Source: Liolophura sinensis
Lineage: Eukaryota; Mollusca; Polyplacophora; Chitonida; Chitonidae
DNA length: 64,000 nucleotides
Direction of reading: 5' to 3'
NCBI RefSeq assembly: GCF_032854445.1
Contig: NC_088304.1
Span: 36,281,108-36,345,107, forward strand
How positions within the stretch are numbered: position 1 is the first letter of the stretch; every line of letters begins with the position of its first letter. This document shows positions 35,706 through 48,600 of the stretch, piece after piece. The notes beneath the pieces were generated by a model. It was not told the origin of the DNA and made no database searches. It saw nothing but the letters and a program-made list of their open reading frames with translations. Both the position numbers and the translations under genes were made by a program.

Positions 35706-35900
35706 AGGGGCCTCCGTGGCTCATTGGTTAGCGCCCTAGTGCAGCGTGATGACCCAGCAATCTCTCACCAATGCGGTCGCTGTGAGTTCAAATCCAGCCC
35801 ATGCTGGCTTCCTCTCCGGCCGTATGTTGGAAGGTCCAGCAACCTGCGGATGGTCGTGGGTTTCCTCCGGACTCTGAACGGTTTCCACTCACCATAATAT
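35706..35900 (+). repeat. SINE-A, 3' end truncated
   Basis: ggggcctccgtggctcattg head, gtgagttcaaatccagccc B-box, ending at ctcaccataatat; no A-rich tail. Confidence 0.9.
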
Positions 35901-36476
35901 TTATTGCTCACTCAAAGTTGCGCACACAAGATGCATAGATATATATGTGGAATTCTACACAGAATTTACTATTCATTTGACCTAGGGCAGTGGGAAAGAT
36001 ATTCCTCTATTCCATGTCCCCGCTTCGTTTACTCAAGTCTATGAGACTATCTTGTTGGCGAAATTTTGTTTCAAGCATTGCGTCAAAAACACACAAGGTC
36101 TGTAAACATGGTTAAGAAATTTAAGGGCAAACATTATAGAGCAGAAGTCTAGGCCTTGATAGAAAGAGATAATGTATTAACATGTCAATATGATAAGGCT
36201 AATGAACTAACGAAACTAAACCGACGGCCAGGAGGAAAGTTACGACTCCGTGAGTTCAATTTAACCAGCCTTTTCAGCAACATTAGTACCAAATTATTGT
36301 AGGAAAACATTGCACGAAGCATATTCCCAAGCATCATATACTCCCACACGTTTTGAGACAACGAAAAAATTGAAAAATCACGTGGCCCATGCACGGCCGC
36401 AACTGCCCATGTAATTGTATAAAAACGATACACACAGTGTGCTGGACTTGCACACTGACTAAAAACCACCAAAGTA

Positions 36477-37460
36477 ATGCCTCGATTGACTCCAGAACAA
36501 CGCGAGAGGGTCCTGGGTATGGTATCCATGGGAGCCACCCATGCCCACATTGCAAGGACCTTCGGCTGCTCGCGTGTAACTGTGCCAGACTTGATGCAAC
36601 GTTACAGACAGACAAGACAGACATATGACAGGCCAAGAGCAGGCAGGCCTAGGGTAACTACGCCAAGAGAAGACGGGTACCTGCGCACCTTACACCTGAG
36701 GAACTGTTTCCTGACAGTGACGTCATCGTCAATCAATGCCTTAGGTCACCGGGTCAGTCGGCAGACCGCGTCCACGAGACTCTTGGCTCAGGGAATTAGG
36801 GCCTATCGACCATTCAGAGGGCAGTTGTTGACAGCCGGACATCGTCGCCAAAAGTTGCGATGGGCTCGAATTGTTCGCCTTGGCAGCGACGTGACTGGCA
36901 ACGTGTTGTTCTCAGGGATGAAAGCCGCTTCTGCCTGTTCCGAACCGATGGCAGACAGTGAGTTTATCGTCAAACGGCTGCATAATGCGTCCAGGAGGTT
37001 GTCCCGTTTTGTGGCGGCAGCGTGATGGTGTGTGTGGGGGGGGGGGGGGGGATTCGTCGAGAGGAAAGGACTCCAATGGTCATCATCTACGGGAACCTAA
37101 CAGCTAAACGTTACGTGGATGAAATTCTACGTCCTGTAGTCCTGCCATTCCTTCAACAGCAGCCACATGGTGTCCTGTATCAGCATGACAACGCCAGACC
37201 CCATACAGCTTGAGTTGTGCAGAACTTCTTGGACGCCAACGACGTCAACGCCTTGCCGGAGCCTGCACGCTCCCCTGATATGTCCCCCATAGAACACCTT
37301 TGGGATATCATGGGTCGTCGAGTAAGACAACAGCCACACCTTGCAGCCAAACGTCAAGAACTGGCGTTCGTTCTCCAAGATGAATGGCAATGAATCCCAC
37401 GTCATCTCATCAGACGACTGACTTTTTCTATGCGTCGGAGAGTTTTTGTATGCAATTCAG
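36477..37460 (+). pseudogene. Tc1-like transposase, full-length but broken
   Basis: Cut-and-paste DDE transposase. It opens MPRLTPEQRERVLGMVSMGA (HTH 1), with the GRPR-like hinge AGRPRVTTP and HTH 2. First catalytic Asp in the DESRFC block (about 36920, in the alternative frame); second in LYQHDNARPHTA (37180); Glu in SPDMSPIEHLWD (37285). Frame changes occur around 36900 and at a G16 run (37036-37051) where the family has VMVWGG. A TGA stop follows HTA (37213) and another ends EWQ (37393). Downstream RHLIRRLTFSMRRRV is the usual C-terminus. Terminal inverted repeats were not identified. Confidence 0.82.
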
Positions 37461-37779
37461 TAAGAGGTGACTACACGCGATATTGATTGGTTTTGATATT
37501 GACTGATTTTGTAAATAATCAACTTTTTGTATACTCTGCTCATTGTTAACCAAGATGGAATGGCTATTTTTCTAACCCTGCTCTGTTTGTTCACTTTTAA
37601 AATGATCTGAGGGCTGCTTTGTCCGTTCTTACTGAAGACTTTCAATATCTAAAGTCATTGGTCTCTTCAATATATTAAACTTCAGTCATTCTGTTTTTGG
37701 CTTTGGCAAAATAAATTGATTTGAACTCTTTGTAAAGTTTGTATATCGAAGAAATCTCCTTCTGGTAACTATTCTTCGG

Positions 37780-38880
37780 AATTCCAACATATTAAAATGA
37801 AAAGATGAAAATTACATTGTCCGTCAATAAATATAATAAACCTTTTAGCATCGATGAACTTAAAACAGCTTTTAAAAAGGCATACGACAATGCGTATGGT
37901 CCTGTTTTGTTATAAATTTCTGAACCATTTCCGAGCCACTTGAGACTGTATTGGACTTACTTAATAATATTTGGACAAGTGGTAATTTCTGGCCGTCATA
38001 GAGTGAGGCGTGTATTATCCGGGTTCTGTAAGATTATGTGTCTATAAGATTTTGGAATGGATGATTGATGATAGGCCCATTTGGGAGACTCGGGATCACA
38101 CCCGGGTCGGTTCATACCAAAGACTTTAGTGAGTAAGTGTTTTGGGATTAACGTCATACTTAACCAAAGACTTCGAAAATGGTACTTGTCGCTGCCTCGC
38201 TTGGCGCTCCGCACTGAGACGTTAGAGCAAAGAAACAGGATTGTTTGGCCCGTTGTCAGTATAATGTGACTGGAGGGGGTGTCATTTCTGGTGTATCTGG
38301 CATGATACGTCAGTGGCGGAAGCACTTTGGATTCTCCACTGGCACAAGACAGTACATGTATATAATATGTACACACACCTGATGACACATCGACGTCATA
38401 TGGCTGAAAAACTGTTAAAGTATACGACGTTAAAACCCAAGCATTCATCCTTTCATTTTTGAGTGACTTGTCTGGTTTCTTCAGATCAAGTTACTTTGTA
38501 ATATACAAGTCGTTATCGTCTGTTCACTTTTATACATGATGGTTTTTGATAATGAACATGTATGGGCGATATTTTCGATCTTGAAAAAGCGTAGGTTGCT
38601 GCCTGGAAATATGTTATGTTAAAAGACTAGTCAGACCGTAAGCCTTAAAGGCCCTGATCGTCAGTTTACGTTTTAAATGGAAACCACTCATTCCGATACG
38701 TATGGACAGGGGTGTGTCCAGGGCAGTATTCTACCACCTACTCTGTTTAGCGTCAAAATTAATAACTTATTAAAAATATATGAATTTACATTCACTCCCT
38801 CCCGTCATCTTCCAATCAGGCAACAACAGACGTATGTAGAACGCCATCGCGTTATATTGCCAATATCAAGTTGCATCTGA
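37780..38880 (+). mobile_element. I/Jockey-like LINE reverse-transcriptase fragment split by SINE-B
   Basis: Plus strand. The 5' piece (37790-38030) reads NKPFSIDELKTAFKKAYDNA then ETVLDLLNNIWTSGNF, the thumb-side segment preceding the palm. After the SINE-B, FDLEKA appears at 38569 (motif A region), then GCVQGSILPPTLFSVKINNL at 38709, the G.PQGS.L.P.LF box. Stops and frame changes throughout. Confidence 0.7.
38085..38455 (+). repeat. SINE-B with internal insertion, within LINE
   Basis: B-box part cgggatcacacccgggtcgg, then a short inserted piece (gtgagtaagtgttttgggat) resembling the reverse complement of a SINE-B 3' end. After it the body resumes with a 10-bp duplication (accaaagact), and it finishes acgacgttaaaacccaagca. 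Confidence 0.82.
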
Positions 38881-38904
38881 ACAATATGAAATAGACTTGC
38901 AACC

Positions 38905-39090
38905 TAGAGAGTAAATCCAGAACAGCGACGACAGCATGACAGATAACACGTGGGTGAAAGGTAACCGCTGAAATAAGGCCTTTTGACAACTTCAGTTAGG
39001 ACTGTATTCTAACTGTTAATGTAAATGTAGAAGTAGTAGCAGGTTATGTGCCCCCTTGGCACCACGGCTTAAGCAGAATTTGGAAAGAAA
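38905..39090 (+). repeat. R1 dispersed repeat, 5' part
   Basis: tagagagtaaatccagaaca, cagcgacgacagcatgacag, tctaactgttaatgtaaatg, tgcccccttggcaccacggc. Truncated where a SINE-A begins. Confidence 0.68.
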
Positions 39091-39097
39091 AGCTCAT

Positions 39098-39274
39098 TGC
39101 GGCCGCTATGAGTTCGTGTTATCTTTCTCTCCGGGCGTACATGGGAAGGTCTTCCAGCAACCTGCGTATGATGATGGGTTTCTCCCGAACCCGCCCCCCA
39201 CCCCACCCCCTCCCTCCTCCCAACCATAACGCTGGCCCTCAATATATAAGGAAACTATTCTTGAGTAAATAAAT
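39098..39274 (+). repeat. SINE-A, 5'-truncated
   Basis: cggccgctatgagttcgtgt, ttccagcaacctgcgtatga, then a C-rich expansion (cccgccccccaccccacccc) and cttgagtaaataaatgac. Confidence 0.82.
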
Positions 39275-39639
39275 GACTGCGGAAATCAATGGACTGGATT
39301 TGGATGATAGAGATTTATTAAATGGAATACACGCAAGATATTCACGCAAGAGACCACGCAGCTGAGTAAAACATTGTGACAAACATGACGTTTCCAGACA
39401 GGCCTGTGTACATAGTCAGCTAAAACAGTCAGTTAAAATACGAAAGTCATGTTTGTATCAAAGTCTATATAACCTATAGAATTGTTTTGGCATATAGATG
39501 AACACGCCATGTATATGTATCAAGAAGTTGGAAGAAGATAAGTACAAATTGATGTTCTTCATATCACGATGACACCGATATGAACATTTCAGTCTGGATG
39601 ATCATATGGTATTCACTGGATACCGCGAACGCATGATTT

Positions 39640-42600
39640 TTAGTATGTATCTATGACCCAGACTTTTGAACCTAGAACAGAAGTAGCGCCCTTGGCTGTT
39701 GCTCTTTTCTTATCACAATAAAGAGCACATGTTTCATGAGGAAAATGGTTGAACATTTCGCAGCAATTGTTTTGAGAGCAGAATCGCGCACAGTCTGTCA
39801 TTGTGCCAGTAAGTATGAGGTCTGGTTTGGCCTTAAGTTTTGGATTAAACCGTCTGTTAATGTGTTTTATACCTGAAAATTAAAACAAAATTTATCTCGT
39901 AAGTGCAATTAAGCAGTCCTAGGATATCGATATAAACATTCCCGTGCACGGTTGATAAGTTGCCGTTTGCTTTATGTACTATTTTGTAAATTAATTAACA
40001 CTTTGGATGTAATCTTTAGAGACGAAGATCGGCTAATCTTATTTGTTCTCAAAACAAAATTGTAACATATTTCCATATCATTTCATTATCACTCAAATAA
40101 ATGAAAAGGTGAAACAAAACAATAGCTTACTGAAACTCAACTGTTAAAACGTACCCTTATAGCGATGCTGTTTTGGCTGACTGACTGGTTTTGCCAACAT
40201 CAATGTTGTACCTATGAAAAAACATGAGGTAAGTAATAACGAATAATGTTTAAATATTGTAGTAGCGGTATGCTACGTGTAATTCGGACAAACAGCCGTC
40301 TTTAACGTTAATAAACACTAAGAGAAAAGATTGACTCAAAATTCTGAGTGATGTAATTTAGCTCATTCAACTCATATTTCATCTGTAACTCATCTGTTAT
40401 ATTATTGACTCACTTGGTTAGTTCGAAAACTCACATGAGTGTTTCATGACACAGCTGTAATTCAGAAAATGTACTTTTCTGAATTACATTCTGATGTAAT
40501 TCAGAAAACTAACTCAGGTTTCTAGCCAGATGACCTCAAATTTTCTCTCTGTGCAGGATACATGTGTCGGTTACCCTCGGTTACGACAGAATTCTCGTGT
40601 TTAGGAGACTCACTACTGGTAAAGTGGTTAATTGCAGCTTTTCGTAGAAAGTCTCTCATCGGAATAATAATTTCACAATTGAAAAATTTCAAATGATCTC
40701 TGGACAGGCAATGTTTCCCTCGCACAACAGCCATGTTCAAATGAAGGGCGCAGGTTGACATGGATGGAAAAACTAAGGCTGGTGTGTCGTTTGTAACAAC
40801 AAAGGCTTTGTCTTTTCTGGTTCAAATCCAGCTGATTTTGATTTCAACTTCGAATTCACTTTCTCTACTTTTTCAAATATGCATTTCTGTGCCGAAAGAG
40901 GGCATCCAGTGATGAATAAAGCTGTAAAGGGGAAAATGTCATGAATATAGGAAAATAGTTACTAAACTACAAAAATATGACTTAACTGTCTCAGATGTCT
41001 AGATTGCCAGAAACGGCTTTTTGTATTTCATGAAACACTCTAAGCACCTTTTGTTCTCGGCACTTCGATGATTAACTGAAATATTGACTCTTTGCTTAAC
41101 ATAATAAAAGACCTTCAGAGTAGAGAGTAAAACCAAAGCAGCGACGACAGAGTGGTTACTGACACATGTAACGATGAATTGCAATCTCTTGTCAATTTAC
41201 CTTAGTTATGGTTTTATCCTAACTGTTCATGTAAATGCTTGAATACATGTAATAGCAGATTACACAGTCCAAATCACGGTGACATAAGCAGATTCAGGTA
41301 AAAAATGCAGTCATGTTAACTGCATTTGTTAGACGTCACTGGTCTAGCATAGCTTAAAATGCTGTGTTGTCATGGCATTCATCGTATAATAACATTAAAA
41401 AATGAAACAAAAAAGCGGCAACGTATTTCAGCAACAGTGTAAGGTGACCTTAACAATTCGAAGAGAGCACTTGCCACTCAGACGTAAACAATAAAATATG
41501 AGCAATCCTAAAAATTCTGTGTTATAGTCTTGGATAAAACTATTTCATTGCAAGACATGTTAACTCCCTCTGAATGAAAGCTTCATTTCACTGCTTGAGT
41601 GTCTTTATACATTGTTAATTCTGAGAAACCCTACTTACGACGGTGAGTTAAATATGTGGGTAACCTAAGACTGTACCTCCTGTATGTGCCCCAGGCGATG
41701 TCCTTATTCCGGACGCCGTACTTGTAGCTCCTTCCGCTGCAATCATATATACAACATTTTTTTGACATGGGGATGTTTGTGGGACATTCGTTCACACATT
41801 CTATGCGTTAAATGTTGAGGTTTACTGGGTGGTTTTCCCCCAGAGACTGAGGATTACAGGTATCATCTTGATTGATGACAATATTGCGTGATTCTGCATC
41901 CCGATTGGTCAGCAGAATATTGGGAGAACAATTTTGATTGATCCATTGATGTTTTTGCCAATTAGCGAATGAATGAATGATTATGAATTTTCTCCACACG
42001 AGCATTTCCATAGCTATGTATTTGGTAATTAGTTTTAAATAAAATGTTCAGAGAATGAACGGCATGTTTTGTTTAAGATGATGACAAATGTTTTACCTAA
42101 CAATGGCTTTGTGGTTTCCCTGGTGTGCGGCGGAGTATTGGTCGCTTTCCACACTCGTTCGAAGGCACCGTTGAGATCTAGAAGATGAGAATCACATAAC
42201 AACAAGTGTAAATCAAAACAAACTTTGATGATTTATGAGAACGATTCATATCCTTACCCCGAATATGATAAAGTAAAATGGCCTAGTGTTAAGTATTTTG
42301 TTGAAGAAACACCAGAGTGTTTTTGGATACGATTACGATTAAAAAGACAACGTCCCCAAAATATGAAAAAAATTTAGCTTTTGGTCAGAAGTCAGGTACA
42401 TCTTATCCGCTTCTATAACTTGTTAGTTGTTATTTAGAACAGAAAGTTAAGTTGACAATTATATAAAACTTTTACGTGAAATACAGCATAGAGAGAAAAA
42501 ACAGACCAGTGAAGACAGTGTGACAGATGGTAAATAGTCACACGTAACCGGTGAAACACGGCCTCCTGTCAGTTTGCCTCATTTGGGGTTTTATTCTAAC

Positions 42601-45600
42601 TGTTCATGTAAATGAATAAATAGTATCAAATTACACGCCCCCTCGTACATATCATATAGAAAGAGGATTTTAAATATCAATATTATCGTTATTCGGGACT
42701 TTATTTAGGGACGTTTTTGGATATGGCACATATTCTAGTTCTGGGGACCACTCCTGGTTTCGAACCAGTTACCTCAAGCATCTGATCATCTAAGCGACAA
42801 TGTAGATTCGTCATATAGTCGACCTGTTGGTCTTGTCTAGATGGTTGACATGTATTGCCTGATATTACTAGTTTGAAACAACATTGTGACGGGTGCCAAA
42901 TAATCACACCTAACTGGCAGCGTTGAAGTAAGCCTGGCGGAATATTCGATTATTTTGTGTATGATTTCTTTTCAGCTTTAACATTCAAACTTAAACAATG
43001 TTCACTTTATAAGAAACAAATATAAACCGATAATGAAAACAATAAGATATCACAGACGTGTACAGATATTTCTTACCATGCTCACAGACGTAAGGAAACA
43101 CTTTTGAACACTTCTCTTTATCCCAGGTTCCACTAAAAGTTAATCTTTCATGGGCCACAAGATCTACGGTAAGACATATCGGTTCTGTCGATGCGAGTGC
43201 TTTAAATTCTGATATCCACCCATCCATCCGGTACTTTAAGCTAAAAACAAAAGAAGTACCTAAAAGGGGAAAAGCAGAGAAATACTTCAATTAGTGCACC
43301 TCTTTGGACGTAAATTCCGTGTAAAATGGTATGCGAAAAAGGAGTAGAAGATGTTGCAAGAATGTAATCCAAAATTTGTAATATTGAACGTTTTGCGAGA
43401 CAAAACCTGAATCCCATACTGGCAAAGATTTCCAATCGGCCTTTAGACGTCAGTCGTTGAGGCAGGGTTCTAGAACAAGTTGCCTCTTCACGGATTTTAG
43501 AAAACAACGCTTGAACAGTCCGGAACAAACCAATGGTGAATGGGAAGAAGAAAACTGATACAAAAGAGCGAAGCGGCACTTATTTGATTTTTTGTCCTGG
43601 TTTTATTCGAAATGAGAATAAACTCAGGAAGAAATGAATGCATGAATGAATATTTAACAACATTCTATTCGATTAAAAATGGAAATACACATTTGTTTAA
43701 AGGCACGTAAACCAGAGAGTTTGAGTGAAGGACAAATAGGTTTAATGGTCGTGTAAATCCTGGCTATCTTTGGTATGCATACAATTCAACCTATGAAATC
43801 AATGTATATTTTTACAGATACACTAAGCATACATATATTTCACTGCCGTTAAAATCCATAGCATTCTGAAAAAGTTAGAGACGATGCGCAGGGCGGATTC
43901 GTTAGTTACTGATAAACTTTCCTAGCTGTGCCATTTAATCATATACAGATGTAAGTATAAGGCAAGCGAGACAGGTTGATCAATGCTTCCTGTCCTTAAA
44001 AGAAAACATTGAAAACCAGGGAAATCTTAAAAAATGAACTAACTGTGATGTGTTTGCGTGTTACACAGAGGCAACGCTGCTTGGGTGACTGTAATGTGAA
44101 TCTTTCGTCCCTGCAGATTTATCTGCAGCGGTACACTCAAATATTGGACCTAGTGTAGACACGGATATAACGTCGAATAGAAGGTGTGTTTTATCTAGAT
44201 TGCCGAGCACATATGCATGTATGTGCTGAAGTTCAGTGAATAATTTATTATCGGGCGACGTTAATGGCATTACTAAAATAAGTACGCTAATTCAGAAATG
44301 AATGTGCAAATGAAATGTACAACTACACACAACATTAATACTTGAGTGACCTGATCATATTAAGTACGGAGTTGTGCGCGTGAAATGTTCAGTATTCAGT
44401 TCTAATTGTCGTTTTGTTCACATGGGAAGTTACTTTCTGTCACAACCAAGTTTATGTAGCTACTGATATGGCTTGGAAGATGTCTGTCGCGTTTTTTTCT
44501 ATGTTCCTGGGAACATGGAGTGGTAGCGATCATGATCACTGCTGCTCTGTGAAAGAGGAATATTGTCAGCTTTACAGATTAACGAGTTTTGTTCCAGATT
44601 AAATGATCCCTCTGACGGTGATCAGGGGGTATGCGACTGGAGAGAATGGAGTCGACAGGTTCTTGCTTTTCTCTTTTCTTCGAATGAGAACTGGGTCACC
44701 AGCTGAGAAGATTATCGACTTGGGCGTTATTTCGGCTTTAAACTGTTCGACTAAAGGGATTGTTTACTGCTTAGACTTTACACTGTAGGCTGTAGTCTTT
44801 CAGATTTTTTTTCTATAAGTCATAATAACAGTTTCTACACTACCAGGCATAGCTAAAATGTGACATTCAGAAGAACTTAGGTCTTTACTGGAGGTAATTA
44901 CGTGCGTTTTTCTGTTATTATTTTCTAAGTAAATGAGTCACACAGGAGAAGTGTGGATTCGACTGACGTTATGAGCTTCCATGGTTTCCATGTGTTTATA
45001 GGCTAGCTTCATCACACCAAACCAAACAAATTATCTTACAATATCGTTCCTCATGGACTTAACAATAAAAGATTTCATACAGACTTGCCGAGTAAAAGAT
45101 ATGTCCTGATTATTGATTAGTGATATACTTAAAACATGATGAGAAATGGGTGTTGAGTGATATGTTCTGTTACGTCTGGTGGGCAGTTTTGACACACAGT
45201 GCAAATCGTGACTCAAAGTAGTCACCATAAAACACTGGCCTGGAAATATATAAAAATGTCACCAGAGAGTAGAACATTTGGTACGCAAGACGTAGAAAAG
45301 CAAGTTAAAAGTTAATGAAAGAAAATGTCACCATCGATCCACTGAAATTCTGTTCCATCACGTTCTTTTGCGCCAGTCCATACTTTCGAAGGTCCTCCCT
45401 GCTTGAAAAGAACATAGGCTAGGTCACCTGCGTCCCCCTTAAACAGCTGACCACCCTTGTTTTCACAATCAGAGACCGCAGCCGACCAAGCGAGACTTCT
45501 CTGGTGCACGGTGTAACAAAAGTTTCCATGAACTACGTTATTCCATCCCTCCAGGCTATTACACCAATCTTCCGCTGTGTTCTTGTCATTTTGAAGTCCT

Positions 45601-48600
45601 GAAAAGTAGTGGGTGTCACAGCAAATTTATGCATAATGCTAGCTGTGATTATTATTTAAATTAAGGTCTAAGTTGAAGAAGGCATTGACTGACATAACTC
45701 ATATGTTAATATATGTAAAATCAAGTTGTAACTTCACTTTTTTATATTACACTAGAAAATATCGTGACCCTTTCATGAAGTCTTGAGAAATATTACTGTC
45801 CTCGACGTCTTTATAGATTTCCATCGGAAATATGTACTCTTAAGCCGTCAGCTTCTAAATTTAGCTTGCCACTGTTTACATATGCTGAGTTCAGAGCCTG
45901 CTGTCTGCCTCTGCCTTAGAATTTTCCAGAATATCCTCAGTCCGGGGCCTGTTTGTTTTACAACAAGTGTTTAAGAGTTTTCTTATTCTAGAAAGTTCCA
46001 CCAGTCTATATAAGACCTATGAAAGCAGGTCAAAAGAGGAGAAAGGAGAATTATTGAGAGTTTTGGATGCTTTCGCTGTGTGTTACTTTAGAAGGCCTTT
46101 TGTGCTGAATTTTGGTGTGTTTATAGCCTCTGGCTTTGTTATATCATATCTCCACCAAGCAGTGCTTATTAGTACACGGACCCTGTCTGTGGAATTTGTG
46201 TATATTTCGTCATACACTCAGTTATACTGTGGATTTTCCCCCTTATGAATATTGCATCTGTGCATTTATGCCTGTATGGTTTTCAGCATTGTGGAATATA
46301 TGCATCCGTTTGGACTTGACACCGTTGTACATGTAAGTACTTTAGTATTTGTATAGATACTGCTATCCTTTCTTGTTAAACTTAAGTACTTTAGTATTTG
46401 TAAAAGTTTTGTTATCTGTTCTTGTTAAACCTAATAAATTGTTGTAAAATAAAATCTGCTGGTTTTGGTTACTTTTTTTGTGCGTCTAAACGGTCGTGTA
46501 TTTCGAACAAGCCATCTCTTTATAATACAGACAGTTTGGGGTCGTAACAAATTGGGAGCTTGTCCGGGAAGTGAATTTGAATTTGAATTGAAAGGATTTT
46601 TGTGTAAGTTGTGTCATTTTTTCTAGTCTTTGACTTTGTAGTAAATTTTGCCAGCAGATTTTATTCATCATGTCGGATTTTAAGCTCAACGAGTTTATGG
46701 AAGGGCCAGATCATGACATTTTTGATGTGTTAAATAAGAATGATTTGCATGCTTTAAGCAAATACCTGAATCTTAATATCAAAAGATCCTTACGCAAGAA
46801 AGATATGCAGTTTAGTATTGCTAAATGTTTGGTAGAATTACAGGAGTTTGATGAAAGTGCATTAGCCTGAGGGTGATGATTCTACTGTAATAAGACTGAA
46901 GGAGTTAGGACTGAAGGAAAAGGAAAATGAAAGATTGTTTAAAGTAAAGAAGATGAAAGATTGTTTAAAGTAAGGAAGATGAAAGATTGTTTAAAGAAAA
47001 AGAAAATGATAAAGAAAGATTGTTTAAGGAAAATGAAAGATTGTTTAAAGAAAGGGAAAATGAAAGGTTTGTTTAGAGAAAGGGGAAAATGAAAGAGTGT
47101 TCGAATTGGAGAAATGAGAATGAGAACCAGAAGGAGATAGGTCTGGCTTTTAAGTTTTTCTGATATGCCTCCAAAATTTGACGTCGCTAGAAACATAAGA
47201 TTGCTGCCACAATTTCGTGAGACTGATGCAGATAAATATTTTCTACAGTTTGAGAAGATTGCCCAAAATTTAGAGCCTAAAAAGTTTTGGACTACCCTTT
47301 TACAGAGTGTGTTAACTGGCAAAGCTATGGATATATACACAGAGTTATCAACAGAACAGGCTGCAGATTATGATTTTGTGAAAGATGTTATCTTAAAAAG
47401 ATATGAGCTTGTGCCAGAGGCCTATCGGCAGAAATTTAGAAATTTTGAGAAAAGAGATCAGACTTACATTGAATTTGCTAGGCAGAAGGAACAATTGAAG
47501 ACTGTATTGAAGACTGTATTGGTGTATTCATGATGATGTCAGAACTTTCATTGAGGACAAAGCGGCTGATACATGTACATTAGAAGCAGCAGCCACTATG
47601 GCCGATTAATTAGACGGTTACACATAAGGTCTCATTTCAGAAAAAGCTATCTCTTTATAATACAGACAGTTTGGGTCGTAACAATGTGCATTAAACATTG
47701 TCTAATCAATGGTATTGATTCTGTCATATAGTACCCTGGAATTATTCGTACAGAAAAGCGTTCAAGATCATTAATCTTCACTGAAAGGCAGAGGTTTTAG
47801 ATCTAACCGTAGATTTATTTGATTCCCTGGCAAATTTCAATGGCCACCTTTGGTTTAGTAAAACATTCTTGAATCTTAAGCATCAAAACAGACGTTCATA
47901 TGCGGTCTAAACCATGAATGAAATAAATAAATAAGATTGAATTTCAGTGTATCTGATGGATGATATTTGTCATTCCATCCGTGATTAAGAGAAAAAATTG
48001 TCGGGTATTTCAGAACTTATCAATAGATAACAACCGAAAGAAAATTGCCAAAACAATGGCCCTTGGCAACCTACCTGACAAACCTGATCACTTTAAATAG
48101 AAGTGAAAAAAACGCATTTCTTATTCTGAAAGATGGCAGGGCAAAACTGCCGTTTATATTTATGGGATATCTACGGATCTCGATTTTTAGTCTGTAAATG
48201 AAAGTGAAAAGTGAACGACAGCTTTATATGTATTTGTGCTAGCATTATTGAAAGAGGGGAGTTTCCAGTTGCAACTCTTTTGTCGCAGATTGTGGGGAAA
48301 AATTGTACTGTATAATTTGACAAGTCAGAAATGTTAGGAATTATTGATCACATTTACTGTAGCATGGGCGTCTGAGAAAGACTTCACAAAATGTACAAAT
48401 GTATTTAGACCAAACGAATGATGGCGAAAAATGAGCTCCTGTACAAAAAGAATGAACTTGGAATATTCTAAAACGAAAGTGGACCAATTTTTTCAGATCC
48501 ACATTGAGACAGGTGGTCATTAAATTAATGTCAGTAAACGTTACCTAATATTTGTCACATGATGTAGCAGGATTGTTTTTTCATTAAATGACAAAAGAGT

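Noticed and set aside
36185-36636. Minus frames over 100 codons
   Set aside because: Antisense shadow of the Tc1-like transposase and its upstream region.
44414-44788. Cys-containing plus frames in lectin intron 2, considered as a second CTLD
   Set aside because: No WCN/EGW, no C-terminal VCE motif and wrong strand relative to the gene.
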